Shown: positions 18,303 to 26,963 of the stretch, piece by piece
Layout: every line of letters starts with the position of its first letter
Numbering within the stretch: the first letter of the stretch is position 1
Source: CAZJFH01 sp964545205
GTDB taxonomy: Bacteria > Pseudomonadota > Alphaproteobacteria > Rhodospirillales > Magnetospirillaceae
Reading direction: 5' to 3'
NCBI GenBank assembly: GCA_964545205.1
Contig: CAZJFH010000040.1
Coordinates: forward strand, 1 to 44,824
Length of the DNA: 44,824 bases
Translations under genes and position numbers: made by a program
The notes under the pieces: model-generated
Told to the model about the DNA's origin: nothing
Databases searched by the model: none
Seen by the model: only the letters and a program-made list of their open reading frames with translations

Positions 18303-19196
18303 TCACACCCTCTCGATGTGCTTGGTGCCGAACAGGCCGTACGGCTTGATCATCAGGATGATGATCAGGACGTAGAACGGCGCCACGGTGTAGAGGTTGC
18401 CCCAGTTCAGGTACTGGCCGTCGACGAACTCGGCCAGGTTCTCGAGGACGCCGATGATCAGGCCGCCGACGATGGCGCCGATGATCGAATCGAGCCCGCC
18501 CAGGATCACCGCCGGGAACACCTTGATGCCGAAGAACGACAGCGCCGAGCTCACGCCGTTGACCATGCCGACGACGACGCCGGCCAGGGCCGAGACCATC
18601 GCCGAGATCGCCCAGGCCATGGCGAACACCATCTTGACCGAGATGCCCAGGCTCTGCGCCACCTGCTGGTTGAAGGCGGTGGCCCGCATCGCCAGGCCGA
18701 GGCGGGAGAATTTGAAGAAGTAGGCGAAGCCGGCCATGATGATGATCGAGATGACCATCGACATGATGTACGGCGTCTGCACGTTCAGCCCGAATATCGC
18801 CACCGATTTCGCTTCGAAGACCTGCGGATAGGGCTGCGCCCAGACGCCGAAGATCCACTTCATCATCGCCTGGAAGAAGATCGACAGGCCGATGGTGACC
18901 ATGATCACCGAGATGATCGGCTCGCCGATCATCGGCCGCAGCACCACGACCTGCAGCAGCACGCCGAAGGCGAGCATGAAGACCAGGGTTATCGGGAAGC
19001 CCAGCCAGAACGGGATCTCCATGCTGGTGAGCAGCCACCAGCACACCCAGGCGCCGATCAGCAGGAACTCGCCCTGGGCGAAGTTGACGATCTGGGTCGA
19101 CTTGTAGATCAGCACGAAGCACATCGCGACGACGCCGTAGAGCGTGCCGATGATGACGCCGTTGATCAGCAACTGGATCAGCAGGGTGGTGTTCAT
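18303..19196 (-). CDS. livH: Branched-chain-type ABC transporter permease LivH
   Basis: Inner-membrane permease (297 aa), partner of LivM. It has the LivH signature GTLYGVVAMCFVLIYKSTQIVNFAQGEF near the N-terminus, of which NFAQGEF is the most diagnostic part. The loop RLGLAMRATAFNQQVAQSLGI contacts the ATPases. The ATG at 19196 gives the usual LivH start; a further 9 upstream residues are unlikely to be translated. It lies 45 nt after the long-chain acyl-CoA ligase-like gene and 4 nt before livM. Confidence 0.94.
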   Translation of the reverse strand: MNTTLLIQLLINGVIIGTLYGVVAMCFVLIYKSTQIVNFAQGEFLLIGAWVCWWLLTSMEIPFWLGFPITLVFMLAFGVLLQVVVLRPMIGEPIISVIMVTIGLSIFFQAMMKWIFGVWAQPYPQVFEAKSVAIFGLNVQTPYIMSMVISIIIMAGFAYFFKFSRLGLAMRATAFNQQVAQSLGISVKMVFAMAWAISAMVSALAGVVVGMVNGVSSALSFFGIKVFPAVILGGLDSIIGAIVGGLIIGVLENLAEFVDGQYLNWGNLYTVAPFYVLIIILMIKPYGLFGTKHIERV

Positions 19197-19241
19197 CGGC
19201 GGCCTCCCGCCGGTGCGTTCCAATCCTTCACGCGTTCCTCC

Positions 19242-21188
19242 CTATTCCGCCGCTTCGGCCGGGGTGCGGGGCTTCTGCGGCTCCGCCACGTCCAGCAGGT
19301 CGACAACGAGGTCGGTGACGATGCGCGAGGTCGTGCCGTCCTGGAAGGTGATGACGGTGTCGACGTGCACGCTGGGCTTCTCGCCGTAGATGGCCTCGAT
19401 GATGTCGGCGTATTTTTCGTTGATGACGCCGCGACGCACCTTGCGCGTGCGGGTGAGCTCGCCGTCGTCGGGATCGAGCTCCTTGTAGAGCAGCACGAAC
19501 TTGCGGATGCGCTGCGCCTCGGGCAGCGTCGCGTTGACCTTGTCGAGCTCGTCGTGCAGCAGCCGGTAGACGTCGGGATGCGCCGACAGGTTCGTGTAGT
19601 TGGTGAAGGCGATGGCCCGCTGCTCGGCCCATTTGGCGACGATCGAGAAGCGGATGCAGACGATGGCGGTCAGGTACGGCCGCTCGTGGCCCAGGATCAC
19701 CGCCTCGGCGACGAAGGGCGAGAACTTCAGCTTGTTCTCGATGAACTGCGGGCTGAAGCGGGTGCCGGTCGAGGTGACGGCCAGGTCCTTGATGCGGTCG
19801 ATGACCACGAGATGGCCGTTGTCCTTCTTGATGTAGCCGGCGTCGCCGGTGTGCATCCAGCCGTCGCGCAGGTCCTTGACCGTGTCGGCCTCGTTCTTGT
19901 AGTAGCCGAGGAAGGTGCCCTCGGTGCGCGCCACGATCTCGCCGACGCCGTTGGCGTCGGGCTTGTCGATGCGGATTTCCGAGGTGTCGAACGGCACGCC
20001 GACGGAGTCGAAATCGACGTCGTCGGCGCGGTGGATGGTGTAGGCGCCGGCCAGTTCGGTCTGGCCGTAGATCTGGCGCAGCGGCACGCCCATCGCCTGG
20101 AAGAAGCGGAACGTGTCGGGACCCAGCGCGGCGCCGCCGGTCGCCGCCGACTTCAGATAGGTGAAGCCGAGGCGGTCGCGCAGCGCGTTGAACAGCACGA
20201 TGTCCGCCAGCCGCGAGCGCCGGCCCTCGTCGAGGGCCTTCAGGCCCAGCTTCATGCCCCAGGCGTACATCTTCTGCTTGAACGGGGTGGCGTCCATCAT
20301 GCGCGCGCGCACGTCGGCGGCGATCGTCTCCCACACCCGCGGCGCCAGCAGCACGAAGGTCGGGCCGATCTCGCGCAGATCGGCCATCATCGTCTCGGGC
20401 TCCTCGACGAAGTTGACGGTGATGCGGCTGATCAGCGCCTGGGCGACGGCGTAGACCTGCTCCATGATCCACGGCAGCGGCAGCACCGAGACGTAGTTGT
20501 CGGTCGGCAGCTTGGGATCGGCGCGCAGATACGACACGCAGTGGCGCAGGAACGGCCCGGCCTGCAGCATCGCCATCTTCGGGTTCGAGGTCGTGCCCGA
20601 GGTCGTGCACAGCACGGCGACGTCGTCGCCCTTGCCGGCCGCCACCTCGGCCTCGAAGACGCCGGGCTCGGCGGCCTCGAGCGCGCCGGCGCGGGCCTTC
20701 AGCTCCTCCCACGACAGCAGCCGCGGATCGTCGTACTTGCGCATGCCGCGCGGGTCGAAATAGACGATCTTCTCGATGCAGGCGGCGGTCTCGGCGATCT
20801 CGAGCAGCTTGTCGACCTGCTCCTCGTCCTCGGCCAGGATCACCCGGACCTGGGCGTATTCGAGCAGGTAGGCGACCTCCTGGTTCATCGAGTCGGGGAA
20901 GATCGACAGCGACATGCAGCCGACGGCATGGGCGGCGACCTCGGACCACACCATCTCGGGGCGGTTCTTGCCGATGATGCCGACCACCTCGCCGCGGCCG
21001 ATGCCCAGCGCCTTGACGCCGAGTCCGATCTCCTTGACGCGGTCGCGGTAGTCGGCCCAGGTGAACTCGTTCCAGATGCCGAATTCCTTCTCGCGCATGG
21101 CGACTTCGGTCGGCCAGTTGGCGGCGTTGTAGACCACCAGCTTGGGGAAGGTGTCGTGGACCGTGACGTCGGCGTACTGCGGCTGCAT
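19242..21188 (-). CDS. Long-chain acyl-CoA synthetase-like AMP-binding protein
   Basis: Adenylate-forming ligase (648 aa) of the large FadD15/bubblegum-like type. Motifs: phosphate-binding TTSGTTSNPK (about residues 193-203), YGQTELAGAYTIH, and DGWMHTGDAGYIKKDNGHL followed by IDRIKDLAVTSTGTRFSP, which contains the hinge arginine and ligase lysine region. The protein would activate a carboxylic acid with ATP and CoA. The ATG at 21188 overlaps the livG TGA by one base, giving tight coupling to a transporter ATPase. It shares its operon with a PaaK-like ligase, so one may act on the imported substrate and the other on a derivative. Substrate not determinable. Confidence 0.9.
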   Translation of the reverse strand: MQPQYADVTVHDTFPKLVVYNAANWPTEVAMREKEFGIWNEFTWADYRDRVKEIGLGVKALGIGRGEVVGIIGKNRPEMVWSEVAAHAVGCMSLSIFPDSMNQEVAYLLEYAQVRVILAEDEEQVDKLLEIAETAACIEKIVYFDPRGMRKYDDPRLLSWEELKARAGALEAAEPGVFEAEVAAGKGDDVAVLCTTSGTTSNPKMAMLQAGPFLRHCVSYLRADPKLPTDNYVSVLPLPWIMEQVYAVAQALISRITVNFVEEPETMMADLREIGPTFVLLAPRVWETIAADVRARMMDATPFKQKMYAWGMKLGLKALDEGRRSRLADIVLFNALRDRLGFTYLKSAATGGAALGPDTFRFFQAMGVPLRQIYGQTELAGAYTIHRADDVDFDSVGVPFDTSEIRIDKPDANGVGEIVARTEGTFLGYYKNEADTVKDLRDGWMHTGDAGYIKKDNGHLVVIDRIKDLAVTSTGTRFSPQFIENKLKFSPFVAEAVILGHERPYLTAIVCIRFSIVAKWAEQRAIAFTNYTNLSAHPDVYRLLHDELDKVNATLPEAQRIRKFVLLYKELDPDDGELTRTRKVRRGVINEKYADIIEAIYGEKPSVHVDTVITFQDGTTSRIVTDLVVDLLDVAEPQKPRTPAEAAE

Positions 21189-21985
21189 CAGGCGACCTCT
21201 TCGACGTCGTCCTCGCCCAGATAGGCGCGCTTGACGTGATCGTTGTTCATGATTTCGTCGGGCAGGCCGTCGGCGATCTTGCGGCCGAAGTCGAGCACCA
21301 TCACCCGATGCGAGATGTCCATGACCACGCCCATGTCGTGCTCGATCATGATCACCGTCATGCCCCATTCCTCGTTGAGGTCGACGATGTAGCGGGCCAT
21401 GTCCTCCTTTTCCTCGAGGTTCATGCCGGCCATCGGCTCGTCGAGCAGGATCAGGTCGGGCTTGACGGCCACCGCGCGCGCCAGCTCGACGCGCTTGCGC
21501 AGGCCGTAGGACAGCGTTCCGGCGACCGACTTGCGGATGTGGCTGATCTCGAGGAAGTCGATGATGTCCTCGACGTCGCGCCGGTGCGCCAGCTCCTCCT
21601 TCTGGGCGCCGCCGAACCAGTACAGCCCGCCGGTCAGGAAGTTGTTGCCGAGCAGGTGGTGGCGGCCGACCATGATGTTGTCGAGCACGGTCATGTGCGC
21701 GAACAGCGCCAGGTTCTGGAACGTCCGCCCCAGGCCCCTGGTCGCCCGCTGGTTGGGCGTCAGCCGGGTGATGTCCTCGCCCTTGAAGTGCACCGTGCCG
21801 CTGGTCGGCTTGTAGCGCCCCGAGATGCAGTTGAGCATCGAGGTCTTGCCGGCGCCGTTGGGGCCGATGATCGAGAACAGTTCGCCGGGCTTCACATGGA
21901 AGCCGACTTCCGACAGCGCGCGCACGCCGCCGAATTGCAATGAGATGTCGCGCGCCTCCAGCAGGGGCGCCTGGTCGTTGGACAA
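21188..21985 (-). CDS. livG: Branched-chain-type ABC transporter ATP-binding protein LivG
   Basis: Second ATPase (265 aa) of the importer and first gene of the seven-gene operon. Walker A is IIGPNGAGKTSML, the LivG-type signature is LSYGLRKRVELARAVA, and Walker B is PDLILLDEPMAGMN. The start is taken as TTG at 21985 because AGGGAGG lies 6 nt upstream and the protein then begins like other LivG proteins. Longer in-frame starts run into the intergenic region without a ribosome-binding site. Operon order: livG, FadD-like, livH, livM, binding protein, livF, PaaK-like. Confidence 0.93.
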   Translation of the reverse strand: MSNDQAPLLEARDISLQFGGVRALSEVGFHVKPGELFSIIGPNGAGKTSMLNCISGRYKPTSGTVHFKGEDITRLTPNQRATRGLGRTFQNLALFAHMTVLDNIMVGRHHLLGNNFLTGGLYWFGGAQKEELAHRRDVEDIIDFLEISHIRKSVAGTLSYGLRKRVELARAVAVKPDLILLDEPMAGMNLEEKEDMARYIVDLNEEWGMTVIMIEHDMGVVMDISHRVMVLDFGRKIADGLPDEIMNNDHVKRAYLGEDDVEEVA

Positions 21986-22397
21986 GTGGTTCCTCCCTTT
22001 GACGGCCGGCCCGGAGGTCTGAAACGCCTCCTCGTGGCGGGCGGCGGCCGATGGACACTCAGTCAACGCGATCTTGGAAGGGGGCGCAAGAACATGGCGG
22101 GGGTTATACTCCCTTCGTCCGGTTCCCGGGCCTGCTGTACTGCCGCTCCTAACTCCTTCGTCCAATGGATCGGCCGGTTCCGCTTCCGCCGATGACGATG
22201 AAGACGATGGCCGAGGAATGTAAAGCCCTTCCGTCGCGAATGGTGAATCTTGGTGAATCTTCGTAAAAGAATGTAAAGAGCGCGGCGGCGCGGCGGCGGT
22301 CATGCTAGCATCCGATTCCCGCTTCCGCCTGTCGACGCCACCGCACGCACCGCCGCCGCACGAAGCGGCGGGCGCGGGACAAGGGAACACGGCAGGT
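21986..22397. other. Divergent intergenic region, livG / hybrid kinase
   Basis: 412 nt without a supported gene, holding the leaders and promoters of two divergent units. It contains a perfect tandem 10-bp repeat TGGTGAATCT (22241-22260) and two direct copies of GAATGTAAAG (22216-22225 and 22269-22278). On the minus strand TATAAC at 22108-22103 is a possible -10 for livG, but no good -35 is visible. No RNA gene or riboswitch fold was recognised. Confidence 0.6.
22216..22278. repeat. Direct repeats upstream of the hybrid kinase
   Basis: GAATGTAAAG occurs at 22216-22225 and 22269-22278 (53 nt apart, about five helical turns). Between them lies the tandem pair TGGTGAATCT at 22241-22260. The AT-rich repeats stand out in a GC-rich region and could be a regulator-binding array. 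This is pattern only; no known consensus is matched. Confidence 0.5.
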
Positions 22398-24410
22398 ATG
22401 CTGAAACCGATTCAAGACGTGTCCGCGCCGCAGGGCGAGGCAGAGGCCGAACTGGCGCGCTGGCGCCTGGTGCAGGCGGCGCTCGACCATCTCGGCGACG
22501 GCTTCACGGTCTACGACACCGAGCTGCGGCTGGTGGCCTGGAACGACCGCTTCTTCGAGCTGATGGGCTTTCCGCGCGACTTCGCCCGCGTCGGCATGCC
22601 CTTCGCCGCCTTCCTGCGCCACAACGCCGAGCGCGGCGAGTACGGCGCCGGCGACGTCGACGCCCTGGTCGCCGAGCGCGTCGCCCTGGCGAAATCGTTC
22701 CAGCCGCACTGCTTCGAGCGCGAGCGCCCCGGCGGCATGATCGTCGAGGTGCGCGGCAACCCGATCCCCGGCCTCGGCTTCGTGACCATCTACAAGGACG
22801 TCACCGAGGCGCGCCGCGCCGCCCAGGCGCTCAAGGAAAGCCACGACGAGCTCGAGCGCCGCGTCGCCGAGCGCACGCGCACGCTGGCCAGCCTCAACGA
22901 GGCGCTGCGCAAGAGCGAGGAATGGATCCGCCTGGTCGCCGACACCGTGCCGGCGGTGATCGGCTATGTCGATTCCGACCAGAAATACCGCTTCGCCAAC
23001 CGCCGCTACGAGGAGTGGCTGGGCCTGCCGCCCGACAAGATCATCGGCCACGACGCCCGCGACGTGCTCGGCGCCGTCTACGACGGCCACGAGCCGTTCA
23101 TGCGCCAGGCGCTGGCCGGCCGCGTCGTCAGCCGCGAATTCCCGCTGCGCACCGCCTCGGGCGAGGTGGTGCAGGCCGCGGTGTCGTTCATCCCGCATTT
23201 CGACGACGACGGCCGCGTGCTCGGCTATTTCGTGCTCGGCCAGGACGTCACCGACCGCCAGCAGGCCGAGGGCGCCCTGCGCCAGGCCCAGAAGATGAAG
23301 GCCGTCGGCCAGCTCACCGGCGGGCTGGCGCACGATTTCAACAACCTGCTGACCATCATCATCGGCAATCTGGCGGTGCTGCAGGAGGAGGCCGGCGGCG
23401 ATTCGTCGGTGCAGTCGCTGATCTCGCCGGCGCTCGACGCGGCCAGGCGCGGCGCCCGGCTGGTCCAGCGCCTGCTCGCCTTCGCCCGCCAGCATCCCCT
23501 GCAGGTCAAGCCGGTCGACGTCGGCGCCCTGGTCTGGGGCATGGAGGATCTGCTGCGTCAGACGCTGGGCGCGGCCATCGACATCGAGTTCCGCGTCGCC
23601 GGCACGGTGTGGCCGGTGCGCGCCGATCCGCACCAGTTCGAGAACGCGGTGCTCAACCTGGCGATCAACGGCCGCGACGCGATGCCCGAGGGCGGCCGGC
23701 TGACGGTGACCGTCGACAACGCCACCTTCGACGACGGCTACGCCGCGCGGCGGCCCGACGCCGCGCCCGGCGACTACGTCGTCGTCGCCGTTTCGGACAC
23801 CGGCGCCGGCATGGCGGCCGAGGTGCTGGAACGCGCCTTCGAGCCGTTCTTCACCACCAAGGAGGTCGGCAAGGGCTCGGGCATGGGCCTGGCGATGGTC
23901 TACGGCTTCGTCCGCCAGTCCGGCGGCCACGTCGTCATCGACAGCAGGCCCGGCGCCGGCACCACCGTGCGGCTGTGCCTGCCGCGCGCCAGCGCCCAGG
24001 CCGAGCCCGCCCCCGGCCCGGTCGGCCGCGAGGCGGTGCCCGGCGGCCGCGAGACGGTGCTGGTGGTCGAGGACGACGCCGGCGTCCGCGCCTTCGTCGC
24101 CGGCGCCCTGCGCGAACTCGGCTATTCGGTGCGCACCGCCCCCAACGGCCACACCGCGCTGGCGCTGCTGTCCGAGATCGGCGCCGACCTGCTGCTGAGC
24201 GACGTGATGATGCCCGGCGGCATGAGCGGCCTGCAGCTCGCCGAGGCGGCCCGCAAGCGCTTCCCCGAGCTGAAGATCCTGCTGATGAGCGGCTATCCCG
24301 ACGACGCCACCGGCCGCGGCGGCCCGGCGGCCGCCCTGCCGCTGATCGGCAAGCCGTTCCAGAAGGAGGAACTGGCGCGCAAGGTGCGGGACGTGATCGA
24401 GGGCGGATAG
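22398..24410 (+). CDS. PAS-domain hybrid sensor histidine kinase with receiver
   Basis: Soluble hybrid kinase (670 aa). Order: PAS domain 1 (about 30-140, beginning LDHLGDGFTVYDTELRLVAWN), a short coiled coil (150-175), PAS domain 2 (about 180-290), HisKA with phospho-acceptor H312 in GLAHDFNN, HATPase with the N box near 420 and G boxes SDTGAGM and GKGSGMGLAM, then a receiver (about 555-670) with D602 in LLLSDVMMPGG. No membrane segment is seen, so a cytoplasmic signal is sensed. No response regulator or target gene is adjacent. The ATG at 22398 follows AAGGGAACACGGCAGG; an earlier ATG at 22302 lacks a ribosome-binding site. It ends 2 nt from the convergent island gene. Confidence 0.92.
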   Translation: MLKPIQDVSAPQGEAEAELARWRLVQAALDHLGDGFTVYDTELRLVAWNDRFFELMGFPRDFARVGMPFAAFLRHNAERGEYGAGDVDALVAERVALAKSFQPHCFERERPGGMIVEVRGNPIPGLGFVTIYKDVTEARRAAQALKESHDELERRVAERTRTLASLNEALRKSEEWIRLVADTVPAVIGYVDSDQKYRFANRRYEEWLGLPPDKIIGHDARDVLGAVYDGHEPFMRQALAGRVVSREFPLRTASGEVVQAAVSFIPHFDDDGRVLGYFVLGQDVTDRQQAEGALRQAQKMKAVGQLTGGLAHDFNNLLTIIIGNLAVLQEEAGGDSSVQSLISPALDAARRGARLVQRLLAFARQHPLQVKPVDVGALVWGMEDLLRQTLGAAIDIEFRVAGTVWPVRADPHQFENAVLNLAINGRDAMPEGGRLTVTVDNATFDDGYAARRPDAAPGDYVVVAVSDTGAGMAAEVLERAFEPFFTTKEVGKGSGMGLAMVYGFVRQSGGHVVIDSRPGAGTTVRLCLPRASAQAEPAPGPVGREAVPGGRETVLVVEDDAGVRAFVAGALRELGYSVRTAPNGHTALALLSEIGADLLLSDVMMPGGMSGLQLAEAARKRFPELKILLMSGYPDDATGRGGPAAALPLIGKPFQKEELARKVRDVIEGG

Positions 24411-24412
24411 TG

Positions 24413-26482
24413 CTAGTTTAGGTCCAGCCGGTAGAGAGAGGTAGATGTGGGTGCATCAGTCTCGTTCTTTCGCAGATCGAACGCGCCATTTTCGAAAGGT
24501 AACGGCAAATCGTTTTCGACGAGCTGCTGCCAGCGCTCGGCACCGCCCAATTCCGTGCAGCGCCGAACGAACCTTTCGCTCGCCAGAAGGCTGTCCGGCG
24601 GTGCAACGCGTTCAATTCGCCCTGCCATCCTGACGGGCTGCGATGAATCCACCGTGCAAGCGGCGCCAGGAGGGGCATCTTCGAAGGATACAAAGCCGTA
24701 GTCGGCCCCGACGCGGAAAACAAGGCTTGAACCCATCATTCGCAACGCCTGGCGCAGTCGCTTAATTGCGTCCCAAACTGCAAGTGGGTTTTCGTCGACG
24801 ATAATGAATGAATCTCCCTCAGTTTTGTAAGAGCACCTAAGGTGGTCAGAAATGCTGGAAAGGGCATCCGAAAAATACCTTGGGAAGTTTCTGGATAGGT
24901 CGGGATTGCTCATTACAGTTGTGCTGTAGCCAACGATGTCACCTTTGGCAACCGCGAATGTTTGCATTGGCGGAATCCAGGGCAGGCCATTTCCCGGGAC
25001 GCTCCATTTGTTATACCCTTTGCGGTAGGCAACCGAGCCATTTCTGATAAGTTCATCGAGAATTGGGTGGAATATGTAATAATCAGATGGCGGCAATATT
25101 CCGTCATCTTCAAAGGTGAGTTCGCCGGGAAGGGCGAATTTTTGAACGAAATTACCGTTCGGTGGGCGGTCTACAAATCCAAGAAGCCCTACTTTGTACA
25201 TAGTGCAAAAAACATGGCCGTAGCCATCCGGGGACATGGACGCGTATTTCCCGGACAGATTCCTGATTGTTGCAGACTCAACGACATTGGATGGAATAAT
25301 TGAGAACAACAAGTTCCAGTCTATGGGGTGGATGTGTGGCGCGACTTCCAGGCGGTATTCGTTCGCAATTTCCGTACCAGCATCATTAACGGCTTTCCGA
25401 ATGGACTCTGCATTGCGCTTTCGCGGTGGTATTTCGGAAAGCAACTTTCCAATTCTCATTAGGTCGCGCGGCCGACCCAGTGTGTGACGAAGGATGTAGC
25501 TCCACACCTCCTCAATCGTCCCGGTGTACTGGTGTCTAATCCGTAACAGCTCTTCTCCAAGAAAAGACTTAAGTGGTGCCTCTGCATTCCATGCGCAGAC
25601 CAAGTTTCCCGGCTTTTCCACTTCTATATTCTTGCAAAATATTGAAAACAAATCATCGCTATCGTATTTTATATGAAGTGCGCTACCAGCTATCTGCAAA
25701 GATAGATCAGTCTTAGAAACCAACTTGCTGTACGCCTCCTTCCTAATTGAAAAATAAATCTTCACGTGCGGATTCATCTCGTGAAGAGTTAGTGCAGCAA
25801 TTACCAAACCTTCCTGCGATCCGTACCAAAGCTCCTTATCTAGAACTCCGGCCGAGCATATTTCTTTCTCGATAATGTCTTGGTTTGACTCCAAGGACTG
25901 TGTGACCGACTCGTGTCGGTGGAAATACTCATCAACATTGTCGATAAACGCCATAACTTGGCTGTGGTAGCTGCGGTATTCCGGGGACAGCGTTGCCCGC
26001 AAATCACTGACTGCTACATAATATTGTTTCATATCCATATCGAGAAGATTAGCAAAATAATCCTGGATATTATCGTATCCACGCAAAAAAATACTGCGCA
26101 ACTTATCGCTTTTGAGTTCGGCGCCTATTCCGACCCTTTGGCGCAACACCGCGCAAGTCACCGAAAGCATCCAAATATTTGTCCAGTAGTCCCTGTCTCC
26201 GATTATTTTCGCCACATCTTCCCAGGAAAAATTTCGAACGGATCCTCCAGGCTTGTCAATGAGGTCATTTTCCGGGAGCCATCTCGTCCCGGACTTTCCA
26301 CACAACATCCGCTTCGACTTCAGCAAGAAGGTCTTGCCAAAACCTTTTGTGGCAATAACAAAAAAGCAATCATCTTCCTGCGGGTGTAGAAAATTCTCTA
26401 TTGATGGGGTGAAGTGTACGATGCTTTTATCAAAGTGCCCCTGGTGCTTGATGCTATTGGCGTCATGGATCCAAGGCCTCAT
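24413..26482 (-). CDS. P-loop ATPase fused to class III nucleotide-cyclase-like domain (island gene)
   Basis: 689-residue protein of AT-richer composition than every neighbour: bases 25621-25680 have 16 G/C of 60, whereas 24241-24300 in the adjacent kinase have 41. The N-terminal half looks like a STAND/Sll1717-type P-loop ATPase: Walker A ATKGFGKT (44-51), Walker B VMAFIDNVDE (176-185), a sensor-like IYFSIRKEAY (242-251) and GRPRDLMRIG (336-345), an RPRD motif I associate with that family. A middle region (380-500) resembles winged-helix-like segments. The C-terminus (about 506-645) resembles a class III adenylate/guanylate cyclase: D515 in GDIVGYS, D557 in KTEGDSF, RVGADYG, and VRMAGRIE. 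Start ATG follows GGAGAGGG. No membrane segment. Function unknown; a signalling or anti-phage role is inference. Confidence 0.75.
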   Translation of the reverse strand: MRPWIHDANSIKHQGHFDKSIVHFTPSIENFLHPQEDDCFFVIATKGFGKTFLLKSKRMLCGKSGTRWLPENDLIDKPGGSVRNFSWEDVAKIIGDRDYWTNIWMLSVTCAVLRQRVGIGAELKSDKLRSIFLRGYDNIQDYFANLLDMDMKQYYVAVSDLRATLSPEYRSYHSQVMAFIDNVDEYFHRHESVTQSLESNQDIIEKEICSAGVLDKELWYGSQEGLVIAALTLHEMNPHVKIYFSIRKEAYSKLVSKTDLSLQIAGSALHIKYDSDDLFSIFCKNIEVEKPGNLVCAWNAEAPLKSFLGEELLRIRHQYTGTIEEVWSYILRHTLGRPRDLMRIGKLLSEIPPRKRNAESIRKAVNDAGTEIANEYRLEVAPHIHPIDWNLLFSIIPSNVVESATIRNLSGKYASMSPDGYGHVFCTMYKVGLLGFVDRPPNGNFVQKFALPGELTFEDDGILPPSDYYIFHPILDELIRNGSVAYRKGYNKWSVPGNGLPWIPPMQTFAVAKGDIVGYSTTVMSNPDLSRNFPRYFSDALSSISDHLRCSYKTEGDSFIIVDENPLAVWDAIKRLRQALRMMGSSLVFRVGADYGFVSFEDAPPGAACTVDSSQPVRMAGRIERVAPPDSLLASERFVRRCTELGGAERWQQLVENDLPLPFENGAFDLRKNETDAPTSTSLYRLDLN

Positions 26483-26630
26483 CGCACCCTCTCCAGCCTA
26501 ATCTAGTGTCGCCTGAATTATGGTGGACAAATGCGGGCATCAGCAAGGATTTTTATGTGCAGTGGTTGTGGTTGCCGTGGTTCGGTGACGTGGTGCGGGC
26601 CTGTTGCGTGCCGTTCGGCATCGCCCCAGC

Positions 26631-26659
26631 TTGCATTCCCCCGCGCCAGCCGCTATAAC
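26631..26659 (+). promoter_or_regulatory. Putative sigma-70-type promoter for rpmI-rplT
   Basis: TTGCAT (26631-26636) and TATAAC (26654-26659) are separated by 17 nt, about 100 nt upstream of rpmI, in the 273-nt gap after the island gene. The remainder of this gap (26483-26755) shows no other feature that I can support. Confidence 0.5.
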
Positions 26660-26755
26660 CCGTCCCTCACCGAGCGCGCGGGGCCGCGGGCGATAGCCCA
26701 TGGGCATGCCTCTCCGCTCAAGAAACTGCGCATTTCGAGACCGAAGGATCGCAAA

Positions 26756-26959
26756 ATGCCCAAGATGAAGACCAAGAGCGCTGCCAAGAAGCGCTTCAGC
26801 CTGACCGGCACCGGCAAGGTCAAGGGCAACGTGGCCAACAAGCGCCACCTGCTCTCGAACAAGCCGACGAAGATGAAGCGGCAAGCCCGCGGGACGTTCG
26901 TGCTGTTCAAGACGGACGGCGACAACGTCAAGAAGTTCTTCCTGCCGAACGGAGGCTGA
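26756..26959 (+). CDS. rpmI: 50S ribosomal protein L35
   Basis: Ribosomal protein L35 (67 aa), a basic large-subunit protein. The N-terminal PKMKTKSAAKKRF is the family signature, and the segment RHLLSNKPTKMKRQARG is typical. The ATG at 26756 has AAGGA 8 nt upstream. It is followed after 4 nt by rplT. infC, which precedes rpmI in many bacteria, is absent here; the region directly upstream is the AT-rich island. Confidence 0.97.
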   Translation: MPKMKTKSAAKKRFSLTGTGKVKGNVANKRHLLSNKPTKMKRQARGTFVLFKTDGDNVKKFFLPNGG

Positions 26960-26963
26960 GTAA

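Noticed and set aside
18273..21224. Plus-strand open frame of about 980 codons across livH and the acyl-CoA ligase
   Set aside because: Antisense to well-supported genes; Asp/His/Arg-rich composition typical of reverse-complement artefacts.
21986..22390. Longer livG starting far upstream
   Set aside because: The extension lacks a ribosome-binding site and conserved sequence; TTG at 21985 with AGGGAGG fits the family start.
26483..26755. tRNA or attachment site beside the island
   Set aside because: No cloverleaf-like arms, no tRNA 3' end and no direct repeat shared with the other island end were found.
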